This document shows positions 47,601 to 58,318 of a DNA stretch of 64,000 nucleotides, one piece after another (the stretch's first letter is position 1; every line of letters starts with the position of its first letter). The position numbers were made by a program, and so were the translations under genes. Source of the stretch: Lunularia cruciata (taxonomy: Eukaryota; Streptophyta; Marchantiopsida; Lunulariales; Lunulariaceae); contig OX419758.1 in NCBI GenBank assembly GCA_948567375.1, positions 45,141,001 through 45,205,000 on the forward strand. Direction: 5' to 3'. The notes under the pieces are model-generated. The model was given only the letters and a program-made list of their open reading frames with translations, did no database searches and was not told where the DNA came from.

Positions 47601-48560
47601 CTATTGGAGGCTATCAAGATTGTGGAAAAATTTACAATTCAGAGGCAAAGTTTGGAGGTGGAGCTTGCAGATATTAGAGCTGACCAAGAGGAAGCTCAAA
47701 GTTGAAAAAACTCCCATTGTATAAAGTGATAGAGGGAGTTTTGAGAATGGACCCCAAGTTATTAGCTAAGGCATAGTTGTGGAAAAAAGAGATTGCATAG
47801 AGAACATGAAGGATGGGAAGATCCTATCAAGTCATACAATGGAGAGACAAGAAAGGTAAAATGGTGCTAGTCCCCAATAGAATCTATATGAGAAATCTGC
47901 CCTACTGCACCAATTATTGTGGAAAGAGAGGTAGGAAAGGAAAAGTCCCAATGCAACATTGAAGCAAAAGTCCATCCAAATGGCAAAAAATTAAGAAATC
48001 CCAATGGTTAATGGAGGAAACCTTAAAGAAACCACCAATTCAAACAAGTACCAAAGCCAAAGCCAATACATCATAGGTTTAGCCATAAGCTACCAAATAA
48101 ATGCTTGACACTCCACCATGAAGTTTCCTTCAAGAAAGTAGTGGAAATTGAGAAGATCATCAAGCACATTGCATAAAGTAGGAAAAAATGCAAGTGAAGT
48201 ACACAAAAATGACAAATAGCATATGACTTGGATGCCATAGAGAGATTGGCAAAAGTAGAGAATTTTGAATTGAGGAAGAACAAATGAGTTCAATCCATTA
48301 GAGCAAGAGAAGAGGAATCTATGGAAACTAGTTCCCCTAGTATCAAGGTAGAGTTAGAGCCAAGCCCAATAATCTAGCACCAGAGGCACCCCAATGGAAG
48401 ATACAAAGAATAACAAAGCAACTTGAAGTAGGAGATCCGATCTTCGCCCAAACTTGGATGCTTCAAAGAAAGCACCATGCATAAAAATTGCAAGTAAATT
48501 TAGAAAAATAAGGAGCAATATAAAGAGATAAGTGCTACTTGAGCAAGTAGGCAAAGTGAT
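47600..48560 (+). pseudogene. Possible gag-like or coiled-coil remnant
   Basis: The plus strand gives a helical, acidic stretch (IQRQSLEVELADIRADQEEA near 47640), then KVIEGVLRMDPKLLAKA, MVLVPNRIYMRNLPY and C-TNYC-GKRGRKGK, loosely like a zinc knuckle, and more Lys/Glu-rich sequence up to 48550. Stops are frequent. It may be an old gag of an unidentified element; weak. Confidence 0.3.
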
Positions 48561-49940
48561 TATTCTTAGGTGTGAACTCTAGATAGTGATTAGATTGGAA
48601 TTATTATAAATACTACACCCTTTGGTATGCAAATGATTAAGAGTGATGGATGAGTAGATAGGATGTCGTTTGGAGGGTGGTAGGGAGGACAAATGGTACT
48701 ACCCAAGTAGTGGAATCCATGGATTAAATGTACATTTTGGCTCTAAGGCATCAAGATACCAAGGTGTGTGCCTTCCTCAGCCATAATAAGTTTTGACTGA
48801 TTAAGCTTAGTGGTAATAATTGGACGGAAAATGATGTGTTAGATCTCCCCATAGTCAATATTGAACTCATCCCTTAATTTGATGCTCTAGGTAGGCCAAA
48901 TCTCCTTAGAAGTACTTGATTGGGTCTTCAAGTCTACGTGGCAAGACTAAGACTACCTTGTGGCACTATCAATAATATGCAAAGCGTTTTCTATTTCCAA
49001 GGTAAACCTTTTTTCTTTCTTTTCACTTTGAAAATTATATTTTGTATATTACTCCTCCCCTTTGATAATTCTTGTATGACTTAGGATTCTTCTTGTAATT
49101 CTCCCTAAATGCCTGTACTTCTTATAATTTAGAGGGGAAAAGTGAGAATTATTTAATTTTCCTAAATATAATTTATATGTTATGTATTATTCCCTCCATT
49201 GATAATTTATTCCAAACCTTAGGTCTTTATGTTTATTTCTCCCAAAATGCCTCTACTTACAATTCTTCCTTTCTTTCTTCTTTCCTCCCTTTGCTCTTTT
49301 AATTCATGTGATAATTATTTCTCTAGAAAATAAGTAATACAAAGTTTTTCCCTTTATCTCATGGACTCTATATACATATTTATAATCTCATACTATGGTC
49401 AAAATCAATCCTTTTATTTGATACACCCTAAGCGCTTCATCAAGAAATTAATTGTTCACCTTTCAAAAAGAATTAAATATTCTCTATTTTAAACATCTAT
49501 TCACATCTTCATTGAGGTAAACCTTTGTCTTGCTTTCACATTTAAAATTAATTTGTTCATAATAGTCCTGTCCTTTGATAATTTCTACTATCCTTCATTT
49601 TTTACCCATTTCAATCTTTTCCAAAAAGAGTCTACTTCTATCATTTTATGTAGAGAAATTTTTTTCTCAATCTAGATATAGAGAATGAAAACTTCAAAAT
49701 TTGTATTTCTCCTTTGTCTTATCTACTCAAGAGAGCAGTCTATATTCTCCTTTTTATAATATGTCAAAGTTAAACCTTTTTCCATATTAGTCACCTTATT
49801 CCCTTTTTTGTTGAGATCTACACCTAGTCAATTAGACATGGGTCTAATGTTTTGTCCTTGCCAACTCCTTAGGGTAATTTTCCCTTAAGCTTTTAATATT
49901 TTCACTTTTTGACTCACAATTTTTTGGTCTTATTTTGGCT
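48561..49940. other. Unassigned AT-rich stretch
   Basis: Nothing recognisable. Short pyrimidine-rich runs (49250-49300) and AT-rich sequence only. Confidence 0.5.
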
Positions 49941-50095
49941 TCATATTCTTGGGTCTATTTTATTGCAACTTAATTCAAATTTAGCATTGGAGGTTAATTC
50001 AAAAGCCATCTATAATGTTGGTTTTGCATCTACCATCTCTATTCATATCCAAGCTTTCTCCTTGCTTTCTTCTATTGTGCTCTTTTTAGTCATTA

Positions 50096-50611
50096 TGTAA
50101 AAGTCCAAGACCAAGGAGAGAAATAAGAAAATGGAAGATTACATTGGGATACTTAAATGTGGGTAAACCCTATATGCCTAGCATGAGCTTTGGCTTTTGT
50201 ATTTATAAGTAGAATACAAGGCTCTTGAGAAGCTTCTCAAGAAGTTTCCTTGAGCCACTTTCTTAGAGTGCAAGCCAAGTTAACCAAAAAGCTTCTCAAG
50301 AAGCTTTTTTCTAGAAGCTGCCTACTTGGTATGCAAGCTAAGCTAGTTGGAAGCTTCCTTCTAGAAGCTACCTACTTGGGGTGCAAGTTAAGCTAGTTGG
50401 AAGCTTCCTTCTAGAAGCTACCTACTTGGGGTGCAAGTTAAGCTAGTTGGAAGCTTCCTTCTAGAAGCTACCTACTTGGGGTGCAAGTTAAGCTTGTTGG
50501 GAAGCTTCTCAAGAAGCATCCTAGATACTTCAAGAATATTCTAGGTTAATTTGGCTCATTTTCTACTTTGTTAGCCTTACTAACTACATTGTTAAATTCC
50601 AAATTGTTACA
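50096..50611 (-). mobile_element. L1: solo LTR of the G chromovirus family
   Basis: Perfect duplication CATTA at 50091-50095 and 50612-50616; the ends are tgtaaaag at 50096 and ...ttgttaca at 50611. It is longer (516 bp) than the LTRs of G (426 and 401 bp) mainly because of a 50-bp tandem repeat. Removing it rejoins the gag/PR reading of F. Confidence 0.92.
50311..50500. repeat. 50-bp tandem repeat inside LTR L1
   Basis: tctagaagct begins units at 50311, 50361, 50411 and 50461. The last three are nearly identical (acctacttggggtgcaagtt aagctagttg gaagcttcct); the first is diverged. The G LTRs carry only two or three weaker units. Confidence 0.95.
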
Positions 50612-51620
50612 CATTAAACCACCTCTAAAATTTTTTTCAAGGGATTCAAAGCAATGAGTTGGCCTACATAATGTTGGCCTTGTGACTTCTTATGTCCTCC
50701 AACACATTATTGTCCAATTTTTACTTTGAGATCAAGAAATCATCCATTCCTAACTTCTTCCTTAGAGCTTTTTCTTACTTATGGTGTTGAAATGGTAATT
50801 CAAGTACTCCTTGTGAGCATTGGATGATCTTGTCTAGAAGTGAGAAGAATGTGCATCATTGAAAATGAGCTCCCTTCTTCTCTTGAGCCAAAAGCTCCAA
50901 GTTAAAACCTTTGAAGTTTGAGTACTTCTCCTTCTCATACTTGCTCTCAACCATATATATGGATGCTATCTCTTTACGTCTATTCTAAGAAGGAGCTATT
51001 TGGGCTTCATCACCTCTTTCTTTCATGCTACTGGCTCTCTCATAACTCTTTTCTACATGGTAAGTGGAATTTGGATATTTCCTTTGGATGCGATCTCGAC
51101 CTCCACAACTTATTTCTTTTTCTATTGTTGAATTTTGGTTGGCTAGCCTCCTCTGTATGGATAGTTCCCAATACCTCTATGTCCTCTCCCAAAATCTTGG
51201 TCCACCTCTCTCTTCTCCCATAATTGTACTACATTGATATTGAGATCTACAAGTTACTCCATGATGGTTTGAAGTGAATCTATTGGTAGAGTTGCAAGAA
51301 GTAGAGTAACTAGTAGTTACTCTGGTTTAGAATAACAACTAGAATCCTCTTGTTATCAATCTTCCCTAAATTTTATCTAAAAGAAATATCTCAAAGGGTG
51401 TAGTTGTCAAATCCTCCTAGGACTCTTCTTGGTTATATCTTCTCTCTTTCTTCTTGTATTTTGACTCATACAATGTAAGAGCCACATCATCAAAGAAATC
51501 AGGTAACAAGAAGGCCCACTCATTCTTCCTCCTATCACTATTACCTATGCAATCCCTCTTGAAATCTCTCACAAAGACCTTCACATTGTGTCCATCTTTA
51601 CCAAAGATAACCAAAAGTTT

Positions 51621-52789
51621 CCCATCTTAGCTTCTTACTACTTTTCTCTTCTATCTATATTTCTTATTCTTTATTTTCTCTCACCCTATAAGTAAAAGAG
51701 TATTAACATGACTAACAATATTTGAGAATAGGGAATTATAGGAAAAAGAAAAGGCTCAAGTTGCTCCAAGATTTCCACCACATGATTAAATCCTAATGTG
51801 CATATTAATCAAACCTTCATGGATAGCTTATCAATCAATTGAAATATTAGCTCTATCACTAATCTTGAGAAGACCTAATGAAAATAGTTTCTCCATAATG
51901 ATACCAAGACTCTCTCCAAGATTTTTCACCAAGGCTTCCAAACGTGTTACTATACCACTACACTCATGACTCTTTAAAATTCCTTCCATTACACACACTT
52001 CAGACAACTCTTTGGTCCTAGATCCCTCCCTCTTAATTTTTAAGGAGAAGGTCTAACATGCAATCTAAAGTAAAAAAAATCTCTACTTTTCCTTCAATCT
52101 TTTGCTTAAAAAAATTAATGAAAACAAACTTGCTTTGTGTCTCCTATTCCTGCATAAAACATTTATAATCATTCTTTCATACAATTGGTGAATGTTTTTA
52201 GATCTCCTCAACACTCTCTTCAAATTCTACTCTAAGTTCTCCTTACTTCAAATCAGCCACTATTATCACCTCAACCTCATAAGGAACCTTATGTAACCTC
52301 AATTTCCACTCTAAATGGCCTTCCATGCTCCTTAGATGATTTTAAACACTCAAATATGCATTTGGTCATTCTCAACTTCTCATCCATAGTAGCTCAACCC
52401 TCCAAAAATAGACTTTTGTTCACAATGTTAGGCATTATTCCAAAATGGTAACTCATACTCCTTTGAAATTTTGCATACATAAGAATCACTCTAAGATATT
52501 ATTCCTCAAAAAATACCAACCATTTGTATTAAGCCATTAAGAATTAAGTTGTTTTAGGCAACTCTCTATTCAGTTCATATCCTCTTAGATTTTTTCATCA
52601 AATAACCACCCTGTCAATTAAATTTTTTAGAAATCTCTTTGAAACATTTCTTGTGCCAAAAGGTAGACTATTGACCACTTAATTTTCTTAGAAAATTTCA
52701 AGGCCATCTTACACAAATGAAAGAAATGGTCAACTTTGTATAAAATTCTAAAGAATGTAGGCTTTGAAGTAAGCTATATGTCTCCTTTA
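51621..52789 (-). other. Stretch with a coding-like segment of unknown family
   Basis: At about 52395-52290 (minus) an open run reads ATMDEKLRMTKCIFECLKSS then KEHGRPFRVEIEVT, and Lys/Glu-biased sequence with stops follows down to 51640. It lies upstream of F on the same strand, so it may be part of the F gag or leader, but E offers no match. Unknown. Confidence 0.3.
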
Positions 52790-53386
52790 CTCCAAAATAT
52801 CATTGTTCCTCATGAGCATTACAAAAGAACTATGGTCTTTGAGATGGAAGGTGTACTATTTGCACTTGACTATCTTCCTTTACCTAAAGATGATTTATGC
52901 ACTCCAATCCAAACCACTTTGCTCATAGAACATTATCTTTCTCTTGAGCACCAATTGTGCCACCTTCTTCACCAGTGCAAAGATAGTCCATCACCAAGAT
53001 ATCATCATGAATATCTTGTTGACCTATACCAGTATCTCCACTTTCTAGATTTGAGATCTCAACCACTACTCCTATTTGTACTAAGAGAGATACCAATAGA
53101 GCCTTAGTCAATATACACAAAAACCAAATGCTTATAGACCTAACACCATCTCCTCATCTATCTCACCATGCCAATGTACCATGGTCTGATCTTACTAACC
53201 AATACATGGGTTTCTACTCAACCTATCTACATAATGGTTCACCACTTTAAGTCTATGAATAATCATGAAATCATACTCCCGTCAATGATCAATGATGAAA
53301 GTAAAGGGTTATAAAAAGGTAACATTAGAATTATGTTACTATCTTTACTATTGCTGAACATATGAACTATACTTAACCTGAATTGA
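52790..53386 (-). pseudogene. H: gypsy RNase H end and integrase start
   Basis: From 53386 the minus strand continues the RNase H of element H (YSSY, then FTFIIDH, YDFMIIHRLKVVNHYVDRLS). It goes on to TKALLVSLLVQIGVVVEISN and HDDILVMDYLCTGEEGGTIG (52923-53120), matching 12250-12800 of element I. Similarity ends near 52790 (YFGVKETYSLL), so the integrase core is absent. Confidence 0.8.
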
Positions 53387-53812
53387 TGTAAAAGACCAAG
53401 ATTGAGGAGAGAGATAGGAGAATGGAAGATCACATTGGGACACTTGAATGTGGGTAAACTCCAAATGCCTAGCATGAGCTTTGGTGCTGGTATTTGTAGG
53501 GAGCATACAAGGCTCTTGAGAAGCTTCTCAAGAAACTTCCTTGAGCCAATTTCTTGGAGTGCAAGCCAAGTTAACCAAGAAGCTTCTCAAGAAGCTTCCT
53601 TCTAGAAGTTGCCTACTTGGCTTGCAAACTAAGCTAGTTAGAAGCTTCTAGAAGTTTCCTTCTAGAAGCTACTTACTTGGAGTGCAAGCTAAGCTATCCA
53701 AAAAGCTTCCCAAGAAGTTTTCTAGATACTTCTAGAATATTCTAGGCTAATTTGGCCTATTCACTACTTTTTAGCCCTAACTAACTTTGTTGTTAAATTC
53801 CATATTGTTACA
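53387..53812 (-). repeat. Element G 3' LTR
   Basis: Ends tgtaaaag (53387) and ...ttgttaca (53812). It matches 57913-58313 and L1. The minus strand just before it reads aatgggagaata, a short polypurine tract. It contains many HindIII-like aagctt repeats (gaagcttctcaagaagcttcc). Confidence 0.9.
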
Positions 53813-54290
53813 TATTCTCCCATTACTAGGTGATGACGTCCTTGTTGCCATTGAAGCTTCAAACTCTTGGATGGCCATTTGTGCATTCTAGAGATGAGAA
53901 AGAGGTTCCCATGTGTCATCATGAAGAGGATACCCTTTCCAAAGGACCTTGTACTCCGTATGTTGTCTGCAACCCCGTTGAATGTGGTGATGTGCAAGGA
54001 TCCAATCAAATTCATTTTCTCATGATCATTGATAGGGATGGAAGAGGAGGAGGAGGAGGTTGGACACAAGAAGGAAAAGAAGATAGATTAGGGACAAAGG
54101 GTTCTAACTTGGAAATGCACATATGACAAGGCAAGGCAAGTCAATAAGCAATAGGAGAAATGAGGTGTATGACTTTAAGAGTCTATCCAATTAGGAGTAA
54201 GTTTATGGACATGGGTATCAAGTGGGAGGGTTAGATTGATAGACAAAAGAATGACTTTATCACCAACTTGAAAGGTGAGATCATGACGAT
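53813..54290 (-). pseudogene. Element G integrase C-terminus and chromodomain
   Basis: The minus strand at about 53950-53830 reads KVLWKGYPLHDDTWEPLSHL, a stop, then NAQMAIQEFEAS. This is the chromodomain signature (W-K-G-Y, D-x-T-W-E-P, N.Q..I.EFE) that directs chromovirus integration. Upstream, FQVGDKVILLSINLTLP marks the integrase C-terminal fold. Confidence 0.85.
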
Positions 54291-55084
54291 GGTGGTCTAC
54301 ATATTATTTGGATGATTTTGGGCAACAAGGAGGTGAGATTTGGCTTGTTGGAAGGATTGGGATATGGTGGTCAAGAAGGTTGAAGTATGAGGAACATGGG
54401 ATGGAGGAGGAGAAAGAAGGGGATTTGGAACAAGTGGATCTTGGCCAAAATTGAGGAAGAAAAGAGAGAATCCGGTGCTAGCATGTTTGGAATTGTTGTA
54501 TGCAAACTCCGCAACTACAAGACATTCATCCCAATTAGTATGGTGAACATTGATGAAGGCACAAAGTATATCCTCCAAGGTGCAATTTGTGTGTTCAATT
54601 TTCCCATCAGTTTGAGGATGATAGGCCGCGGACAAAGCAAGCTTGGTGCCAAGTATCTTGAAGAGTGCTTGCCAAAACTTTCCAATGATGCAAGGATCAC
54701 GGTTGGAGATGAGTATACACAACATCTCATGATGCTTGAATACATTGTCAAAAGTAGATTTACACCAAGGTTGGAGCATCTACAATATCAACGGTTGGTG
54801 CTAAATGGATCTGCTTACTAAACTTATCCACAAACACCACAATGGCTGTGTGATCTTGCTTTGTCTTGGGAAAGGATGTGATGAGATCTAAGCTCATATG
54901 TTCCCAATGAGTAGATGGAATGGAGAGTGGTTGAAGGAGTCCACTTGTTTTTGGTTACTGGCCTTGTTGCATTGGCAGCTCTCACATGATTGGACAAACT
55001 TCCAAATATCTTGTGCCATGTTGGGCCACCATCATTTATGTTGGAGGGTAGCCAAGGTCTTGTCCACACCCATGTGACCAACAA
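54291..55084 (-). pseudogene. Element G integrase
   Basis: 54297-54779 (160 residues) has ISNRDPCIIGKFWQALFKI, LALSAAYHPQTDGKIEHTNC and EFAYNNSKHASTGFS, with the second Asp and the Glu of the catalytic triad present. 54824-55084 covers the zinc-binding part: HDLLVVGHMGVDKT and W...CESCQCNKAS are read with frame changes. Confidence 0.9.
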
Positions 55085-56340
55085 CTAGTAAATCATGGGC
55101 TTCTTGAAGGTGCAAAAGTTGGAGATCACCTTTGGCTGGAACATGGATCTAGTCCTCATGGAATAGAAAGCTTCCTTGTAGGAGAAGGTATTATATCCTT
55201 GATTTTCTCCTCTTCTATCTTTATCCACTCCAATGAGATCTTTTGACCCAAGAAGATAGCTTCCTTTTGCCTAAAGGCACACTTTAACTTCTTGCAATAA
55301 AACATCCATTGTTGTAGTCATCTTAGGACTTCTCATATGTGATTCATATATTTTGCCTCTATCTTGTTGTAGATTAAGATATCATCCAAGAACACCACCA
55401 CGTACCAATCCAATAGTCCATCCAACAGCCAATGCATCTGATCTATGAAGATTTTTGGAGCATTAGTGAGCCAAAAGGCAAAACTCTCCACTCAAAATAT
55501 CCATACCTTGTGCAAGAGGTAGTCTTTTGCACATCCTTCCTGTCAATAAGGATTTGTTAATATTCATTGCAAAGATCCAACTTGGTAGGTATTGTGTTCC
55601 ACTCAATTGATCAAGCAAGTCATCAATCCAAGACAAGGGGTATGCATTCTTCATTGTTTGTTTATTGAGCCCATGTTAATCAATACAAAAATGAAGTCCC
55701 CCATCCTTCTTTAGAACAAATAGTACAGGTGCTCCCCAAGGAGGTATATTATGTCATATGAAATCCTTCTCCAATAACTCCATGAGTGTTGTTTGCAACT
55801 CCTTTAACTCCTTTGGTGAGAGTAGATAGATTGGTCTACTCACTAGAGTACTCCTTGGTAGTAACTCAATTTTGAAGAGCATACCATGATCAAAGAGTAA
55901 TTGCTTTGGTAGATCATCCAAAAACACATCCGCAAACTCCTAGACTATTTGATCAACCATTGCTCAATGAGACTCCTTACTCTCCTCAAATTCTCCTTGT
56001 GCAATCGGCTTGATCTATCCTACTAAAACAGACTTATCTTCTTCCAAAGCTTGCTCCCTAGCTACTTCATTGACAAACTTCTCATCTAGGGACTTATCTT
56101 CCTTCAAAGTTTGCTTTATGGTTGCTTCCTTGAAAAACTTCTCACCTTTGGGACTTTACTTCCTTCAAAGCGTGCTTTATGGCTACTTTTCTTACAAACT
56201 TCCCATCTTGGGACTTCTCTTCCTTCAAAGCTTACTCTAGGGGTGCTTTCTTTACCAACTTATCATCTTAGGATTGGCTATTCTTAGATGTCTTACTCAA
56301 AACTACCAAACAACCTAATCAAAAATTCATACCTTGGTGT
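55085..56340 (-). pseudogene. Element G RT and RNase H
   Basis: The RT box VVVFLDDILIYNKIEAKYM lies at about 55400-55340 with both Asp intact (FLDD at 55381-55392). Upstream, MKNAYPLSWIDDLLDQLSGT (55463-55654) matches the RT fingers/palm. The RNase H between 55330 and 55085 is too decayed to show its catalytic residues. The plus-strand frame at 56010-56240 is an artefact of a ~60-bp repeat (56030-56240, cttccttcaaagcttgct). Confidence 0.75.
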
Positions 56341-56745
56341 TGTACTTGAATTTGTCATTGAGTCCAATCAAATTGAATTTTATGATATTCAAGCCAAGGT
56401 AGTCCTAGAATGACATCATAGTGTAGAGGTGCCACTACAAACCTCATACACTCCAAATACTCCTTCCCAATCTTGAAGGTAACAAGATATAAGGTACAAA
56501 ATGCAGAACTTGTTCTACCATCCGCCATCATCAATCTACTTCCAATTACTAGCTTGATAGGAATACTCAATAACTTTGCTAATTGCATAGACATGCAATT
56601 CTCTGAACTTCTAGAATCAACCAAAATCCTACAACCATGATCAGATATCATACCTTGCAAGTGAAGCAAACTTGCATAGGTCAAGCCTTCAATCCCATTA
56701 GAACTAATCAATCTCCCAACAAGTGGCTTGAAATCTCCTATTGGG
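56341..56745 (-). pseudogene. Element G protease
   Basis: 56355-56711 reads LQGMISDHGCRILVDSRSSE then NCMSMQLAKLL, and HYDVILGLPWLEYHKIQFDW. Active proteases have Asp-Ser-Gly where this has Asp-Ser-Arg, so the catalytic glycine is lost. The C-terminal phrase is typical of chromoviruses. Confidence 0.9.
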
Positions 56746-57780
56746 ATTTGTTGTTTCCTTGATCAATGTGCTCCATAGACTCCATTTGGGCAATTTTTTG
56801 GGGTCACCCATTCCTAAGTAGACATTCAACAATGTGATATCCAACTTGGCGACAATAAATAAAACCACAATTTTGTCATTATCTTTCTCTATCCATTATA
56901 CCAAGTGGTCTCCATTGGACATCATCAATCTCCATTGGTGCCGGTTCCTCCACTTGTGTGTAGTGTATTGATAGATTTTGTGTAGGTTGAGGTCAAGACC
57001 AAGATGTCACAACTAAGGAATCAAAGCGCTCAACCAACTACATGGCTTCTTCCACATTTTTTGGCTCTTGCATGGTCACCTCCAATTTGGTTTGTGACTT
57101 CAAGCCCCTCACAAATTGATCCAAAAATTCACCTCTTTGTATATCTGGAATTTGCATGATGATGTTTTGGAATTGCATGATGTAGCTCCTTATAGAGCCA
57201 ATGTGCTTCAACTTTGCTAACTAATCTTGTGTGGCTTGTGTGGTATTTATAGTTTAAAATTGACCAAGTATTGCATTCTTGAATTCTGCCCTTGTCAAGA
57301 TTGGTGTAACAATTTGTCATTTAGCTCAATCCACTCAAAATCACCACCAAAGTTTTACCATGCCATCCAATTTGCTAGAAGCCAAGAGTATTTGTTTCTG
57401 TTCATCTTGAAGATTTGTAGCTTCAAAGTAATGTTTGTAGTCAAACATAAAGTTCTCCATTATGCCTGGGAGATTCTTGCCTTCAAACACCTTGGGTTTT
57501 GGAAATTGTATTTAATCTTCTTTATCTCAAATTGGTGCTCTCTTCACATGTTCTTGTCATTGATGATCTTGTTCATCCAACAATTGAGTAAGGTGCTTAA
57601 TTGTGCTGCATAGTAATGATAACATTGGATATTTCCACCATGGCTACTACTATATCCCACTATTTCCAATTTATCTAATTTATTAACATATAGATGCAAC
57701 ACATCCACCTTTCTCCATAAGTAACAACATGAAGTATCAATGGTTCCTCAAACAAGGTGATCACATGTAGAAAATCCTAC
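56746..57780 (-). pseudogene. Element G gag
   Basis: A decayed zinc knuckle CGFIYCRQVGYHIVEC at about 56875-56820, preceded by gag sequence with WFGGDFEWIELN-like reading near 57350 and stretches of Gln/Lys-rich helix to 57650. Spacing of the knuckle residues is disturbed. The 128-residue plus frame at 57227-57613 is its antisense. Confidence 0.65.
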
Positions 57781-57899
57781 CCAAAGCGTGAGGTGATAGA
57801 TTATGTGAAATGATGCTTGGGTTGTACTTGAACATGAAAATCCCAATGGTTTGGAGAAGGTGGATTTGGTGGTCCTTGAATTCCATCCATCCCATTCCT

Positions 57900-57911
57900 A
57901 CTTTGATACCA
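57900..57911 (-). promoter_or_regulatory. Element G primer-binding site
   Basis: The minus strand reads TGGTATCAAAGT one base inside the 5' LTR, close to the initiator-Met PBS TGGTATCAGAGC. Confidence 0.8.
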
Positions 57912-57912
57912 A

Positions 57913-58313
57913 TGTAAAAGACCAAGACCAAGGAGAGAAATAGGAGATTGAAAGATCACATTGGGACACTTGAATGTGGGTAAACTCCAAATGCCCCTAG
58001 CATGAGCTTTGGTTCTAGTATTTACAGGGAGCATACAAGGCTTTTGAGAAGCTCCTTGAGCCACTTTCTTGGAGTGCAAGCCAAGTTAACCAAGAAGCTT
58101 CTCAAGAAGCTTCCTTCTAGAAGTCACTTACTTGGCTTGCAAGCTAAGCTAGTTGGAATCTTATAGAAGCTACTTACTTAGAGTGCAAGCTAAGCTATCC
58201 GAGAAGCTTCCCAAGAAGCTTCCTCGATACTTTTGGAATATTTTAGCTAATTTGGCCTATTCACTACTTTGTTAGCCCCAACTAACTTTGTTGCTAAACT
58301 CCATATTGTTACA
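57913..58313 (-). repeat. Element G 5' LTR
   Basis: Ends tgtaaaag (57913) and ...ttgttaca (58313), followed by the duplication ATTGA. It is shorter than the 3' LTR by about 25 bp through loss in the aagctt-rich repeat part. Confidence 0.92.
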
Positions 58314-58318
58314 ATTGA

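Larger units (their letters stand above)
49950..51620 (-). pseudogene. F: gag/protease fragment of the E family, split by L1
   Basis: 51417-51614 reads NEWAFLLPDFFDDVALTLYE and KYKKKERRYNQEESWEDL, a gag capsid segment. Then a decayed zinc knuckle (CGGRDRIQRKYPN, about 51090) and sequence parallel to 42180-42860 of element E follow. At 50612 it is cut by solo LTR L1. On the far side (50095 to about 49960) it goes on as VDAKPTL.MAFELTSNAKFE, matching VNAKPTPWKACEYASKIDV of E. Nothing of RT or beyond is present. Confidence 0.8.
53387..58313 (-). mobile_element. G: complete chromovirus (Ty3/gypsy) nested in H
   Basis: LTRs at 53387-53812 and 57913-58313; perfect duplication ATTGA at 53382-53386 and 58314-58318; PBS beside the 5' LTR; purine tract beside the 3' LTR; domains gag, PR, RT, RNase H, IN and chromodomain in order on the minus strand. 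The size of 4.93 kb is normal for a chromovirus. It sits in the RNase H codons of element H. Many stops and frameshifts make it inactive. Confidence 0.95.

Noticed and set aside
50311-50500. Regular repeats that might suggest a CRISPR-like array
   Set aside because: The 50-bp units are contiguous with no spacers and lie inside a plant LTR.
52736-53107. 123-residue plus-strand frame
   Set aside because: Antisense of the RNase H/IN remnant of element H, whose minus-strand reading matches element I.
56010-56240. 76-residue plus frame with internal repeats
   Set aside because: Translation of a ~60-bp repeat (cttccttcaaag...) within the decayed PR-RT linker of element G.
57227-57613. 128-residue plus-strand frame
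   Set aside because: Antisense of the element G gag; no domain of its own.
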